Assembly (NCBI GenBank): GCA_029251525.1
Contig: JAQXDE010000054.1
Coordinates: 1 to 64,000 of the forward strand
Reading direction: 5' to 3'
DNA: 64,000 nucleotides
Source: Saprospiraceae bacterium
GTDB taxonomy: Bacteria > Bacteroidota > Bacteroidia > Chitinophagales > Saprospiraceae
Every line of letters starts with the position of its first letter. The first letter of the stretch is position 1. A program made the position numbers and the translations under genes. This document shows, in pieces, positions 1-8,982 of this stretch. The notes below the pieces were generated by a model that made no database searches, was not told where the DNA came from, and saw only the letters and a list, made by a program, of their open reading frames with translations.

Positions 1-1910
1 AAGATATATCCCCAACATGGTACACCTGCTGGATTAGTTACCATCACTTCAATAGTTTCACCAACATGTGAACCATCTAATACTAATGGTAAACCAGTTG
101 CAGCAAACGTTACATCATATGTATCGTAACATCCGTAATCATCACCTTCCAAGATCTGGTCAGCTCCTACTATTGCCTCACAATTTTCATCTAAAGTAAT
201 ATTTACCAAAGAATTACATGTAATTGCGTTCGATTGTACCTGGTATTCATAAATCGTTACAGGGAAAGTACAAGTAGCCGTATTTCCTGCTAAATCTGTT
301 GCTGTTGAAGTAATAACTGTTGTTCCAATCGGGAAAGAACTTCCTGATGGTAATCCAGATATGGTAGTTACAACTGGTGTAAAAGGAATAAGTTGAGAGT
401 AAGTAACAGAACCGTTAAATACACGTGGTGTAAATGTTCCACCTCCAAATGCTCCATTTGATCCAGATCCTGCATCGAGAGTAAGTATACCATCAGTAAA
501 TGATTGGTTAGAACCATTTCCATTTGTATAACTATTTTGAGCCGTAAGCGTTCGTAACGCTATTGCTGAAGTTCCTGAAGGAATTGAAAAAGATCCACCT
601 ACAACTGGTGCTGGAGTTAGAGGTCCTGCTCCTGTAAAAGCGCCGAATGGTCCACTTGTTGCATCTAATTGACCTACTAAAGTCCATGCTGCTGCATTCC
701 CTTGATTTCCATTAAATGTTCCACCTGGGATAATATATACATCTACCATTGTGGCACCTGTAATATTCATTTCAAAACCTGTAATTGGCAATGGGTCAGG
801 AGTAGAGTTAGTAAGGTCAAAATATACCATACCTCCAAATCCTCCACCATTTCCGCCTTGAGCGATGGTAGCAAGTGTTCCTGAATTTGCAACCAAATCA
901 CAATTATCTGTAGCATTTAAAGAATAATCTACAATTGCATCACATGCTCCTGGATCTAGGTGGATATTAATTGGCGATGGGCAATTAATCGAAGGTGATT
1001 CTGTATCGTTAACCGTTACATTTATTGAACAAGTAACATCCATTCCTAAATCATCTAAAGTGGTAAATGTTACTACCGTAGTTCCTATTGGATACTCTGC
1101 TGTAGCATCAGTAGTTCCAGTGAAACTATTAATAATTGGATTATTACATGCAGATGAAACTGTAGCCATTGGATTCAATATTGCTCCACACGCTCCTGGA
1201 TCATTATCCACATTAATATCTGCTGGACAAGTAATCAAACAAGGAATTGCACAAGAAACAACTTGCACTGCATCAATCAAAATATCACCTTGGAATGATG
1301 TACCTGTTCCTGAAGTAGATGCATTGAAACGTACAATTAAGTCTGAACCAACATAACCTGAAAGGTCAATTGTTACAGTTGTCCATGTCGCTGCTCCACC
1401 ATTTGCTGCTGGTTGATCTGGTCCAACTTGAAGATATTCTGAAGTAAAGTTAGCTCCACCATCAGAAGATACTAACACCTCTAAGTTTCCAACATTTCCA
1501 CCAAACATATAATGAGCAAAGCCCATTTCAGCTGGAATCCCTGCTCCAATGCCTGAAAGTGCTACTGGAAATTCAATATAGGCACTTGTTGGATTAGGAG
1601 TACCTGAAGTTTCAAATGCTAACATTTGAGTCCCGCAAAATTCTGTATCTGTTCCAGTGCTACCGCTTTCCGTATCAGTTTCAACCTGCCACCTTTGCGA
1701 TCCAGCCTGATGTGTCCAACCTGCCGGTACACTATTTATAGGATCATTTTCAAAGTCCTGATCAACAACTGCAGATGAAATCGCTGGTGCTGAACATGTG
1801 ACTGTAGCAATTGGACAAGTCTGTGCATTCAAATTTTGTTGAAAACCAGAGATACTCAACAACATCACGACAAATACAAATAAGTTATAAAATGTATTAT
1901 TTTTTTTCAT
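1..1910 (-). CDS. HYR-domain secreted adhesin (partial, 3' end outside window)
   Basis: The reading frame is open from an ATG at 1910 to the left edge, so the C-terminus is missing. It begins with a signal peptide (MKKNNTFYNLF..., ending near LNAQ). Residues about 30-210 form a jelly-roll or adhesion-like region with a 'DQDFEN...AGWTH' opening. HYR (hyalin repeat) units follow, recognisable by CPADINVDNDPGACGA, YPIGTTVVTFTTLDD and CSINVTVNDTE. A second HYR unit (CPSPINIHLDPGACDA...TDNCD) is split by about 170 residues rich in Gly, Ser and Thr before it resumes with SGLPSGSSFPIGTT. HYR proteins in Bacteroidota are typically T9SS-exported surface proteins; a sorting domain would be expected beyond the edge. 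It lies 22 nt downstream of the small gene at 1933-2313, probably in one transcript. Confidence 0.85.
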   Translation of the reverse strand, partial: MKKNNTFYNLFVFVVMLLSISGFQQNLNAQTCPIATVTCSAPAISSAVVDQDFENDPINSVPAGWTHQAGSQRWQVETDTESGSTGTDTEFCGTQMLAFETSGTPNPTSAYIEFPVALSGIGAGIPAEMGFAHYMFGGNVGNLEVLVSSDGGANFTSEYLQVGPDQPAANGGAATWTTVTIDLSGYVGSDLIVRFNASTSGTGTSFQGDILIDAVQVVSCAIPCLITCPADINVDNDPGACGAILNPMATVSSACNNPIINSFTGTTDATAEYPIGTTVVTFTTLDDLGMDVTCSINVTVNDTESPSINCPSPINIHLDPGACDAIVDYSLNATDNCDLVANSGTLATIAQGGNGGGFGGMVYFDLTNSTPDPLPITGFEMNITGATMVDVYIIPGGTFNGNQGNAAAWTLVGQLDATSGPFGAFTGAGPLTPAPVVGGSFSIPSGTSAIALRTLTAQNSYTNGNGSNQSFTDGILTLDAGSGSNGAFGGGTFTPRVFNGSVTYSQLIPFTPVVTTISGLPSGSSFPIGTTVITSTATDLAGNTATCTFPVTIYEYQVQSNAITCNSLVNITLDENCEAIVGADQILEGDDYGCYDTYDVTFAATGLPLVLDGSHVGETIEVMVTNPAGVPCWGYI

Positions 1911-1932
1911 GGTTATTTAAATTTTCTTTTTT

Positions 1933-2313
1933 TTAAAGTGATAATAGATCTTCTAATTCTTGATGAATAGGGCCTAGGCTTATGACTCCATCATTAGTAC
2001 TAGGGTTTGTTTCAAAAGCATCTACATTTGGCTGTGTAATTTCAACTCCTTCTTGAATTGAATCATAGACTGTTCCGCCTTCTAAAATTTTTTCATATAC
2101 GATCGTATACAAATCAAATTTTAGTCGCAAATACTCATAATTTGGATCTTGATTTTGATTTTGATTAATGACAGGATTGTTATTCAAAATATCTACTTGT
2201 TCAGTTAACGTACTAATAGCAGTACTATTAGACATATATTGTGAACTAGCATTTTGAATACCCGCGAAAAGAAATGCAAAAAGTAGCATCATTGTTAAAA
2301 AGTTCTTTTTCAT
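1933..2313 (-). CDS. Small secreted protein of unknown function
   Basis: This encodes 126 residues. A clear signal peptide (MKKNFLTMMLLFAFLFAG, cleavage probably after NASSQ) is followed by a short, acidic, Asn/Gln-rich mature protein with a helical middle (NYEYLRLKFDLYTIVYEKIL) and no cysteines. I do not recognise a family. It sits directly upstream of the HYR adhesin with a 22-nt gap, so co-transcription is likely and a role as partner, chaperone or small surface protein for that adhesin is possible, but this is only context. The gene has a normal start, a signal peptide and codon use like its neighbours, which argues it is real. Confidence 0.7.
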   Translation of the reverse strand: MKKNFLTMMLLFAFLFAGIQNASSQYMSNSTAISTLTEQVDILNNNPVINQNQNQDPNYEYLRLKFDLYTIVYEKILEGGTVYDSIQEGVEITQPNVDAFETNPSTNDGVISLGPIHQELEDLLSL

Positions 2314-3034
2314 GAGATATCATGTTTTTTAAGTGAGAAAATATTTAGATTGTTATATATACACCAAAGGCTAAAGTCCATAGTTTGGACTTTAGTAATT
2401 TTAAAAATTTCGGTAATGGGAATTAAACTTTATTTGAATTTTGAAAATAGCCTAGGCTATTCAAGTAGATTTAGGAAATCTCTTTTCAATAAAAATCTAA
2501 TAGTTTCGGTAATGGGAAAACGTAAAGGTCAAATATTTTTTTATGATTTTCTTAAACGATTTACGGGAGGGAGAGATAAAATTAAAATTTTAAATCGCTA
2601 TTTTAGTAAAGATAGGTAAAAAAAAACTTACTTAAAAGTAATTCAGAATTTTAACTCCTTATTTTGATAACTAATATTTGTTGTTATTTAATCTTTATAT
2701 TAATTCTATTATGGGAAAAGAGCAATATGCACATTTGTTATTGTGATTTTTTTTATTGTCAAATAAGAAAATAAATCTGATTTTTTCTAATTAAACCAAA
2801 TCATTTATACTCTAGACCAACTCATTTCTTTTTAAAAACTTCGATTTCATCATTAATGATTCCTCTAACAATTTCAGACATTAATGCTATTAAATCAATC
2901 ATCTTAAATTACTCCATCAATTTCTTGAAATATTTACATCGAGAATACTTTTTTACTAAAATTGTTTTCACTAAAAAAACTGGAAGCAAAACAAAATTCG
3001 TTTTACTCCCAGTTTTTATATGTTGTAAATAATA
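2314..3034. other. Intergenic region with inverted and direct repeats, no convincing gene
   Basis: This 720-nt stretch separates two minus-strand transcription units. It holds a 10-bp inverted repeat (2371-2380 with 2386-2395, CTAAAGTCCA/TGGACTTTAG), a perfect 16-nt palindrome (2446-2461) and a 15-nt direct repeat (2408-2422 and 2504-2518, TTTCGGTAATGGGAA). An open frame on the plus strand (2350-2619) covers these repeats but resembles no protein I know. From 2620 to 2970 I see only AT-rich sequence. The terminator at 2973-3017 closes the region. Confidence 0.5.
2973..3017 (-). terminator. Terminator after the CHU_C repeat protein
   Basis: AAAACTGG/CCAGTTTT arms with additional pairing around AAAAC/GTTTT form a hairpin with A/T tracts on both sides, 18 nt beyond the stop codon of the minus-strand gene at 3035. 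Confidence 0.7.
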
Positions 3035-6000
3035 TTATCTAGCTATCTGAACATAACCTGAATATTGTTTGTCTTTTCCATCATCAAAAACATAGAAATA
3101 AGTACCGTCAGGTAATCTTGTATTTTCCCAAGTTCCATCAAATGTATTGTCATAGCCTTCCTTGTAATAAACTCTATTTCCCCAACGATTAAATACGCAA
3201 AGTATATTATCAGGAAAAAATTCTACACCTTGAACATAAAAAACATCATTTACTCCATCTCCATTTGGAGAAAAGCCACTATAAAACTCCAATTCTACAT
3301 CTGTATCGCATAACACTAAAATCGTAACAGTAGAACTATCGCAACCTGAGGTATTGCATAATACATAATCATAGGAATCAGGAATAGTTGGTTCACAAAA
3401 ACCTTCGCTAGGAGTATAAGTTGCTGTACCATCTCCATTCATCACCACTGTTCCATTTGTTGGTTGATTTAAAATATACATGGTATCAAAAATGCCATTT
3501 ATTATATCATTACCTAACAAGTTTGTTACTACCATTTGATCCATTAAAGTAGTATCAATATCAGTTATTGCATCAGGTAAAGCTAAAGAATCCACAAACA
3601 CAGTTACCGTAATTATTGTTGTATCACATAAACCTAAATCATCACAAACCACAATACAGGCTGTATTTTCTCCAATATTTAATCCCTCATAATTCACACA
3701 ATAAGTACCATCGACAATCTCAAATGCTACAGTTCCATCTGATTGGGTTGGACAGATATTTGAAATATTAATCACATTTCCTAGCAATTCGGTGGTATCG
3801 ATACAAATAGAATCTATGGTACCAATGAATATTGTATCAAACACTAATTCTGTCATCAAACAGAAAACTGTTGATTGAATTGTATCTTGACAAAGGGTGG
3901 CTGTATCTGAAAAAATCAATTCATGAGGTCCATCTCCAATTAATATTTGTGTTCCATTCGGCGTTAAACTTTCTATTATTTCCATAACTGAAAATGCACC
4001 TGTTCCAATTTGAGTGATTAAAATATTTCCATAAATACTGGTGCTGTTGCCTCCATTTATATTAAACAAAACTGTATCTAAAATCCAAGTTCCTGTCTCA
4101 TCCCACACATTCATAGAATCAACTAAATCAGCAATAGTCAAGAAAACACCTGAATAAGTTGAATCATTTACCATCCATAAATCTACGTTATATGGTCCAG
4201 ATGAACCTTGTGATGGTAAAACGATATAATTGTAACTAGACGATGTATCGAAATCACATCCTATAAAACCATTCGAATATGGCAATCCATTATCTGTAAT
4301 ATCATATTTGTCTATTTGGATAAGTGGAATTTCTAAACACAATGGTGTAGTTCCAGCACAATCTGAAATTCCTAAAGTTACCGAATCCGTATTAATAAAT
4401 CCATCTCCACATATTGATGTCACAATTATAGTAAGAAGAATATCTGTTTGATCACCAAGATTATTAGTCAAACTTAAACATAGCATATCTACTCCTAAAT
4501 CGATACCTTCAAAAATAATACAATTAGCTATGGTATCAATCGTATAGTTAACAACAAGGTCAACCGTATCTCCACAAATAATCTCTACCATTGCTAAATC
4601 TCCGACCAGAATTTCGTCTAAACAAAATGTACCTATCGTATTAATCTCAATCAGTGTATCTAAAACTAGAGTATCTGGAACACAGTTAATGGATAAATTC
4701 ATGGTATCAAGACATCCACTCAACAAATTAAGCATAGTAATTTGATGAAAACCTGTATCGACTGAAATAGTGGCATCTCCTCCATTTAAACATGTCCCAA
4801 TTGATCCTGTATATATAATTCCATTATCTCTGATTTCATAATCTGAAAGAGCGGAGGAAGGAACATTGATACATGCTTCAACAGCACTTCCACAAGTTGT
4901 AGTTTCATAACTAACGATATCATCCAACCAATCATCACAAGGTGGACAGATCACATTAACTAAAACAGTATCAAAACAAGCTGTTGTGATTTCAGTAATA
5001 ACAATTTCATGCAATCCTACTGCTAACTGCAAATTTGTACCATCATTAACACCTGCAAAATTACAAGCCATTAGAGAACCTCCATAAACTGATCCATTTA
5101 TAGAGATTTGATAATCAAAAATATTAGTAGTTGAAATACTTACACAAAAATCGCCTGTGCCTATGCAATTTGATGCTATTACATCCACTGTGTCTGCTTG
5201 TAAAAAGGGTACACAAGGCGCACAGGAAACAGTAGCTTGAATTGAACCTATGGGACAATTATTTCCAACTTCAGTATAAGTTATTGTATGGAGCCCTTCT
5301 GTAATTTCCAATAAAGTTCCTTTATAATAATAAGTTAATTGAGGTGGAATTGATATTGAAGTATTTGTTAATGCATGGGTGATTTCTAAATTCTCATATG
5401 TTTGATCTAAATTTCCACCCGATATAGTCAAGTCCGTTGTATTGAGCACCCAATTTGATGATGGATCCCAATCATTCATTTCATCTATTAATTCTTGAAT
5501 ATTTTGAAAAGATATAACCAAGTCTTGGCCTTCTACCACCCAAGAATCAAGATCATATGGACCAATATTACCCTGAGCAAAAAGTCCAGAGTAATCGTAA
5601 ACTATAGTACTATCTTCTTGACATCCCTCAAATCCTGTCGAAACTGGAATTCCATCAACTGTAACATTGAAATTTCCAATATCATTGAAAGGTATATCAA
5701 AACATAAATCGCCTGATGAGGTTATCGTATCACATTCCACGTTTATTATTTGAGAAATATTGTGGCAAATTATTGAGGGGACAAAAACAGTTGTATCTGA
5801 ATTCCCCATATCGTCATTTACTACCACACAAATTGTATCAATATTATTTCCAGGTATACCATTTGCTGTATAAATTAAGCACCCAGTTTCAGAGACTGAA
5901 TAATTTCCGTAAGTCCCATCTCCTCCAAAAAAACCACCTCCACAAAGTGTTGTTATCGTATTATTGGAAAAATAACTGGGTAAGGGATTTCCACAAAATG

Positions 6001-6310
6001 TCAGAGTAGAGTCTACCTCAATAATAAAAGGTATAGTATCAAATATGACCATTGAATAATCATCAATATCTTCAAAATTTCCTTTAGTATTCAATTCTTG
6101 ATTGAGAATTCCTGGGTCAAAATCCACTTGACTTAGAGTATAAGTAAATATAGCAAGATCAACAGTATCCCTAATTTCTTCAAAAGCATTGATACAATTT
6201 AAATTAGTCGATGTAATTCCAATATTATTAATCTTGTTTGAATTATTGGTGAAGGCTAGACACGTAATAACTAAAAATGCAGCTATCACCAAAGTCCCTA
6301 ATTGGTTCAT
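3035..6310 (-). CDS. Large secreted T9SS protein with four repeated modules and CHU_C sorting domain
   Basis: I chose the ATG at 6310 because it gives a normal signal peptide (MNQLGTLVIAAFLVITCLAF) and is preceded by an A-rich stretch; an in-frame ATG at 6385 would add 25 residues before it. The C-terminus is a gliding-motility-associated type-B sorting domain (GFSPNGDGVNDVF...FNRWGNRVYY...PDGTYFYVF), so the protein is predicted T9SS cargo. The body contains four copies of a module with the pattern 'C..(I/V)P....(D/N)Y.I..NG..Y..G...C'. Two copies are long (genomic about 5215-5710 and 3870-4350), with an extra GPY..D.W.V...MN.WD...W.L segment, and two are short (about 4945-5160 and 4680-4880). 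Near the end a cadherin-like segment (LLGNDIINGIFDT...NGDGTATYTPSEGF) precedes the sorting domain. Ligand and role are unknown; an adhesin or surface-layer function is inference. Confidence 0.85.
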   Translation of the reverse strand: MNQLGTLVIAAFLVITCLAFTNNSNKINNIGITSTNLNCINAFEEIRDTVDLAIFTYTLSQVDFDPGILNQELNTKGNFEDIDDYSMVIFDTIPFIIEVDSTLTFCGNPLPSYFSNNTITTLCGGGFFGGDGTYGNYSVSETGCLIYTANGIPGNNIDTICVVVNDDMGNSDTTVFVPSIICHNISQIINVECDTITSSGDLCFDIPFNDIGNFNVTVDGIPVSTGFEGCQEDSTIVYDYSGLFAQGNIGPYDLDSWVVEGQDLVISFQNIQELIDEMNDWDPSSNWVLNTTDLTISGGNLDQTYENLEITHALTNTSISIPPQLTYYYKGTLLEITEGLHTITYTEVGNNCPIGSIQATVSCAPCVPFLQADTVDVIASNCIGTGDFCVSISTTNIFDYQISINGSVYGGSLMACNFAGVNDGTNLQLAVGLHEIVITEITTACFDTVLVNVICPPCDDWLDDIVSYETTTCGSAVEACINVPSSALSDYEIRDNGIIYTGSIGTCLNGGDATISVDTGFHQITMLNLLSGCLDTMNLSINCVPDTLVLDTLIEINTIGTFCLDEILVGDLAMVEIICGDTVDLVVNYTIDTIANCIIFEGIDLGVDMLCLSLTNNLGDQTDILLTIIVTSICGDGFINTDSVTLGISDCAGTTPLCLEIPLIQIDKYDITDNGLPYSNGFIGCDFDTSSSYNYIVLPSQGSSGPYNVDLWMVNDSTYSGVFLTIADLVDSMNVWDETGTWILDTVLFNINGGNSTSIYGNILITQIGTGAFSVMEIIESLTPNGTQILIGDGPHELIFSDTATLCQDTIQSTVFCLMTELVFDTIFIGTIDSICIDTTELLGNVINISNICPTQSDGTVAFEIVDGTYCVNYEGLNIGENTACIVVCDDLGLCDTTIITVTVFVDSLALPDAITDIDTTLMDQMVVTNLLGNDIINGIFDTMYILNQPTNGTVVMNGDGTATYTPSEGFCEPTIPDSYDYVLCNTSGCDSSTVTILVLCDTDVELEFYSGFSPNGDGVNDVFYVQGVEFFPDNILCVFNRWGNRVYYKEGYDNTFDGTWENTRLPDGTYFYVFDDGKDKQYSGYVQIAR

Positions 6311-6549
6311 ATTTTTTAAAATCAGAAAGTTAGAGATTCTTAAACTCATGGGATTTTTTTTGATGAAGTAAAAAATATACCTCATAAATTAATGATATAT
6401 CTGTCATATAGATACTTCTAAATGATATATCTTAATTCAACAATGATAAATTTCGTTAAGATTAACATTTAAAAAACTTATAATTTAATCACCAAAATTT
6501 ATACCAAAATAGGATAAAATATTCAATACTCGGAACACTCAATTGTGCA

Positions 6550-6585
6550 AAAACGAACCCCATTTTTAAAGAAAAAACAGGGTTC
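6550..6585 (-). terminator. Terminator of the adhesin-SprF-OmpA operon
   Basis: GAACCC (6555-6560) pairs with GGGTTC (6580-6585), with an A/T inner stem. In the minus direction it is followed by a T-rich run. It lies 25 nt past the stop of the OmpA gene, so the upstream CHU_C gene at 3035-6310 is likely transcribed separately. Confidence 0.65.
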
Positions 6586-6609
6586 ATGGGTACTTTTTTA
6601 TCAAAAAAT

Positions 6610-8916
6610 CTAGTTAATCTTGTTAATCAAAATCTCTGTCCTTCGATTAATTTGATGTTTTCCATCTGAACAGTCTATATCATCTTTACAGTCATTTTTC
6701 AATTCAGCCTCGCCATAACCAGAGGCGATAATTCTTCCTGGTGAAATTCCTTTTGAAATGATATATTGTCGGGCAGAAATTGCTCTTTTCTCCGAAAGCC
6801 TTTTATTGTACCTCTCATTACCTCGTGAATCCGTATGGGAAATGAGTGTAATTTCCATACTAGAAAATTCATTCATCATGGTAACTATATAATCAAGTTC
6901 GACTTTGGCATCTGGGCGAATATTTGATTTATTAAAATCATAATAAATATTTTTTAATGTTAGAACTTGTCCCACACTAAAATTTGCTTTTTCATCTCCC
7001 AATAAATATTTTTTTACATTACTAGAAAATTCAGTATTGCCAACTTTATTATTTTTTAACAATTTACGAGTAGGCAACATTTCAATTTTTATTTCTTTCA
7101 TGTTTCTTTTTATTGGTTCAATTGTAGAAACTTGAGCTTCAGCTGCCATAAAATTACTCTTACTCGCAATAATATCGAAATCACATCCATTTTCTAAACA
7201 AAAATCAAAACTGCCATCTGCGTGAGAAATCACCACCGTTTTCTCTCCAGTGCATTTATTTATCAAAGTAATCTCTGTATTGGGAATTTCTTTATTGTAA
7301 TTTCCATTAATTACGGTTCCATATAATTCTACACACTTTGCTTTTTCCAAATTGAACAAATAAGGAATACCTATCATTAACTCTTTCGCTGTAACTTCTT
7401 GCTCAACTGACAAAAAACCTAATTTTTCTATGGTGACTTTGTACACACTTCCATACTCAATAATAACTTTTAATAATCCTTTTACATCTGTCTCACCTTG
7501 AAAAGCAATTTCATTTCCATTTACATTTTCAACTTTTATCACTGCATTCCCAATTGCTGAATTAGTCTCTGCATCAGTTACAATTAAATGAGAAATTATA
7601 TTTTCGGTCAATTCCAATGGCTTATTATAATCAGTCTCCCATGTATAAATATCATCGCCTCCCTTACCTCCAGTCCGATTAGAGGTCAGGTAACCTTTAG
7701 TCATATTATCATATGAATAAAAACCAAAATCATCCTTCTTAGTATTAAAAGGAGTTCCTATATTTTCTCTTACATCCCAAGATTCTTCATCCAAGGGCTT
7801 AGATTTTTCTGCATAAAAAATATCCAAGCCACCAAGTCCTTTATGACCATTTGAAGAGAAAAACAATACGCCTTCCTCATTAACAAATGGAAAAATATCA
7901 TTCCCTGAACTATTAATCATTGGTCCTAAATTTTGAGGCTTCTTCCATTTTCCATCTTTGTTCTCACAGACATAAATATCCATTCCACCAAAACCACCTG
8001 GCCTATCAGAGGCAAAATAAAGTAATTTACCATCGGTAGATAAACTAGGATGACAGGTGGAAAAGTCACGACCATTGATACCAACATCAGTTGCATCTGT
8101 CCACATTCCATCTAAATAAATGGAACTATAAATTTTTAAATTAATATTTTTCTTTTTCCTTTTTCCTTTATTATTATTTCTTGAAAAAAACATCAACGTT
8201 CCACTTCCACTAATTGAGGTTACACCATCATGATATTTCTTATTGATGCCTCCCACGACTGGAGTAATATTTTCTACTTTTCCATCATTATCCATTCTTG
8301 CAAAAAATACATCTGAAAAATTACCTTTTGTCCAAGTGTCAGTCACCTTTCGGATTTTTTGGATTCCCCTTGTTGATGTAAAAATGATTCCTCCATCATG
8401 ACTTACTGCGCTATAGTCTAAGTGTTTTGTATTAATCGATTTTAAATTTTCAACTGTAACATTTTCATGTTTTTTAAATGTCGACAACTCACTACAATCA
8501 GAAATAAACTTACGATCAGTATCAGATACACTTTGATACTCATCAAACCATCGAATAGCATCTTCACACCTACCTGTACTTTGCAATACTTCTGCATAGT
8601 GCAATTTATCTTCTACATTTGTAGATTGATTAATGCACTTAGAATACCAATATTCTGCCAGTTCTGCATCTCCATTTAAGCGATACGAATTGGCAATCCG
8701 ACTCATCACTTCAGGATTCATATCATCAATATCTTGCTTTAATTGATACCTAGAAGCTGATGCCATATAGCCTTGCTGTTGGTATAGCCTGTCTGCTTTT
8801 TTCCATCCAGTTGGATCTAGCTTGGTCATTTCTGTTTGTGAAAACAACAATACATTTCCAAAAAAAAATATAACTATAAAAAATAGATATTTATATCGAT
8901 TCATATTATTCTTCAT
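6610..8916 (-). CDS. OmpA-family protein with TPR and PD40 repeats (T9SS/gliding-associated)
   Basis: This 768-residue protein has an N-terminal signal peptide ending near LLFSQ and a TPR-like helical stretch (about 35-140). A WD40-like PD40 propeller covers about 165-435 (repeated SPSLSTDGKLLYFASDRPGG-type units), followed by carboxypeptidase-regulatory-like segments (about 450-600) and a C-terminal OmpA peptidoglycan-binding domain (IYYDFNKSNIRPDAK...TLISHTDSRG...NRRTEILI). The architecture matches the OmpA/PD40 proteins found beside PorP/SprF genes across Bacteroidota, thought to tie outer-membrane complexes to peptidoglycan. It is the third gene of an operon behind a giant CHU_C adhesin and a PorP/SprF gene (66-nt gap). 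An assignment to SprE/PorE specifically is not supported, because similar paralogues are common. Confidence 0.88.
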   Translation of the reverse strand: MKNNMNRYKYLFFIVIFFFGNVLLFSQTEMTKLDPTGWKKADRLYQQQGYMASASRYQLKQDIDDMNPEVMSRIANSYRLNGDAELAEYWYSKCINQSTNVEDKLHYAEVLQSTGRCEDAIRWFDEYQSVSDTDRKFISDCSELSTFKKHENVTVENLKSINTKHLDYSAVSHDGGIIFTSTRGIQKIRKVTDTWTKGNFSDVFFARMDNDGKVENITPVVGGINKKYHDGVTSISGSGTLMFFSRNNNKGKRKKKNINLKIYSSIYLDGMWTDATDVGINGRDFSTCHPSLSTDGKLLYFASDRPGGFGGMDIYVCENKDGKWKKPQNLGPMINSSGNDIFPFVNEEGVLFFSSNGHKGLGGLDIFYAEKSKPLDEESWDVRENIGTPFNTKKDDFGFYSYDNMTKGYLTSNRTGGKGGDDIYTWETDYNKPLELTENIISHLIVTDAETNSAIGNAVIKVENVNGNEIAFQGETDVKGLLKVIIEYGSVYKVTIEKLGFLSVEQEVTAKELMIGIPYLFNLEKAKCVELYGTVINGNYNKEIPNTEITLINKCTGEKTVVISHADGSFDFCLENGCDFDIIASKSNFMAAEAQVSTIEPIKRNMKEIKIEMLPTRKLLKNNKVGNTEFSSNVKKYLLGDEKANFSVGQVLTLKNIYYDFNKSNIRPDAKVELDYIVTMMNEFSSMEITLISHTDSRGNERYNKRLSEKRAISARQYIISKGISPGRIIASGYGEAELKNDCKDDIDCSDGKHQINRRTEILINKIN

Positions 8917-8982
8917 TTATAAAAAACTGATAATTATATATTTCCATTACACTTCTCCCTAAGCCCTTTTCAGGCCTGGTAT

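Noticed and set aside
702-1356. Plus-strand frames at 702-884 and 1060-1356
   Set aside because: They are antisense to the HYR adhesin, whose uninterrupted minus-strand frame, signal peptide and HYR motifs are clear.
2350-2619. Plus-strand open frame of 89 codons
   Set aside because: It does not resemble any protein I know, covers the inverted and direct repeats, and starts at a non-ATG codon; probably chance or the remnant of a repeat element.
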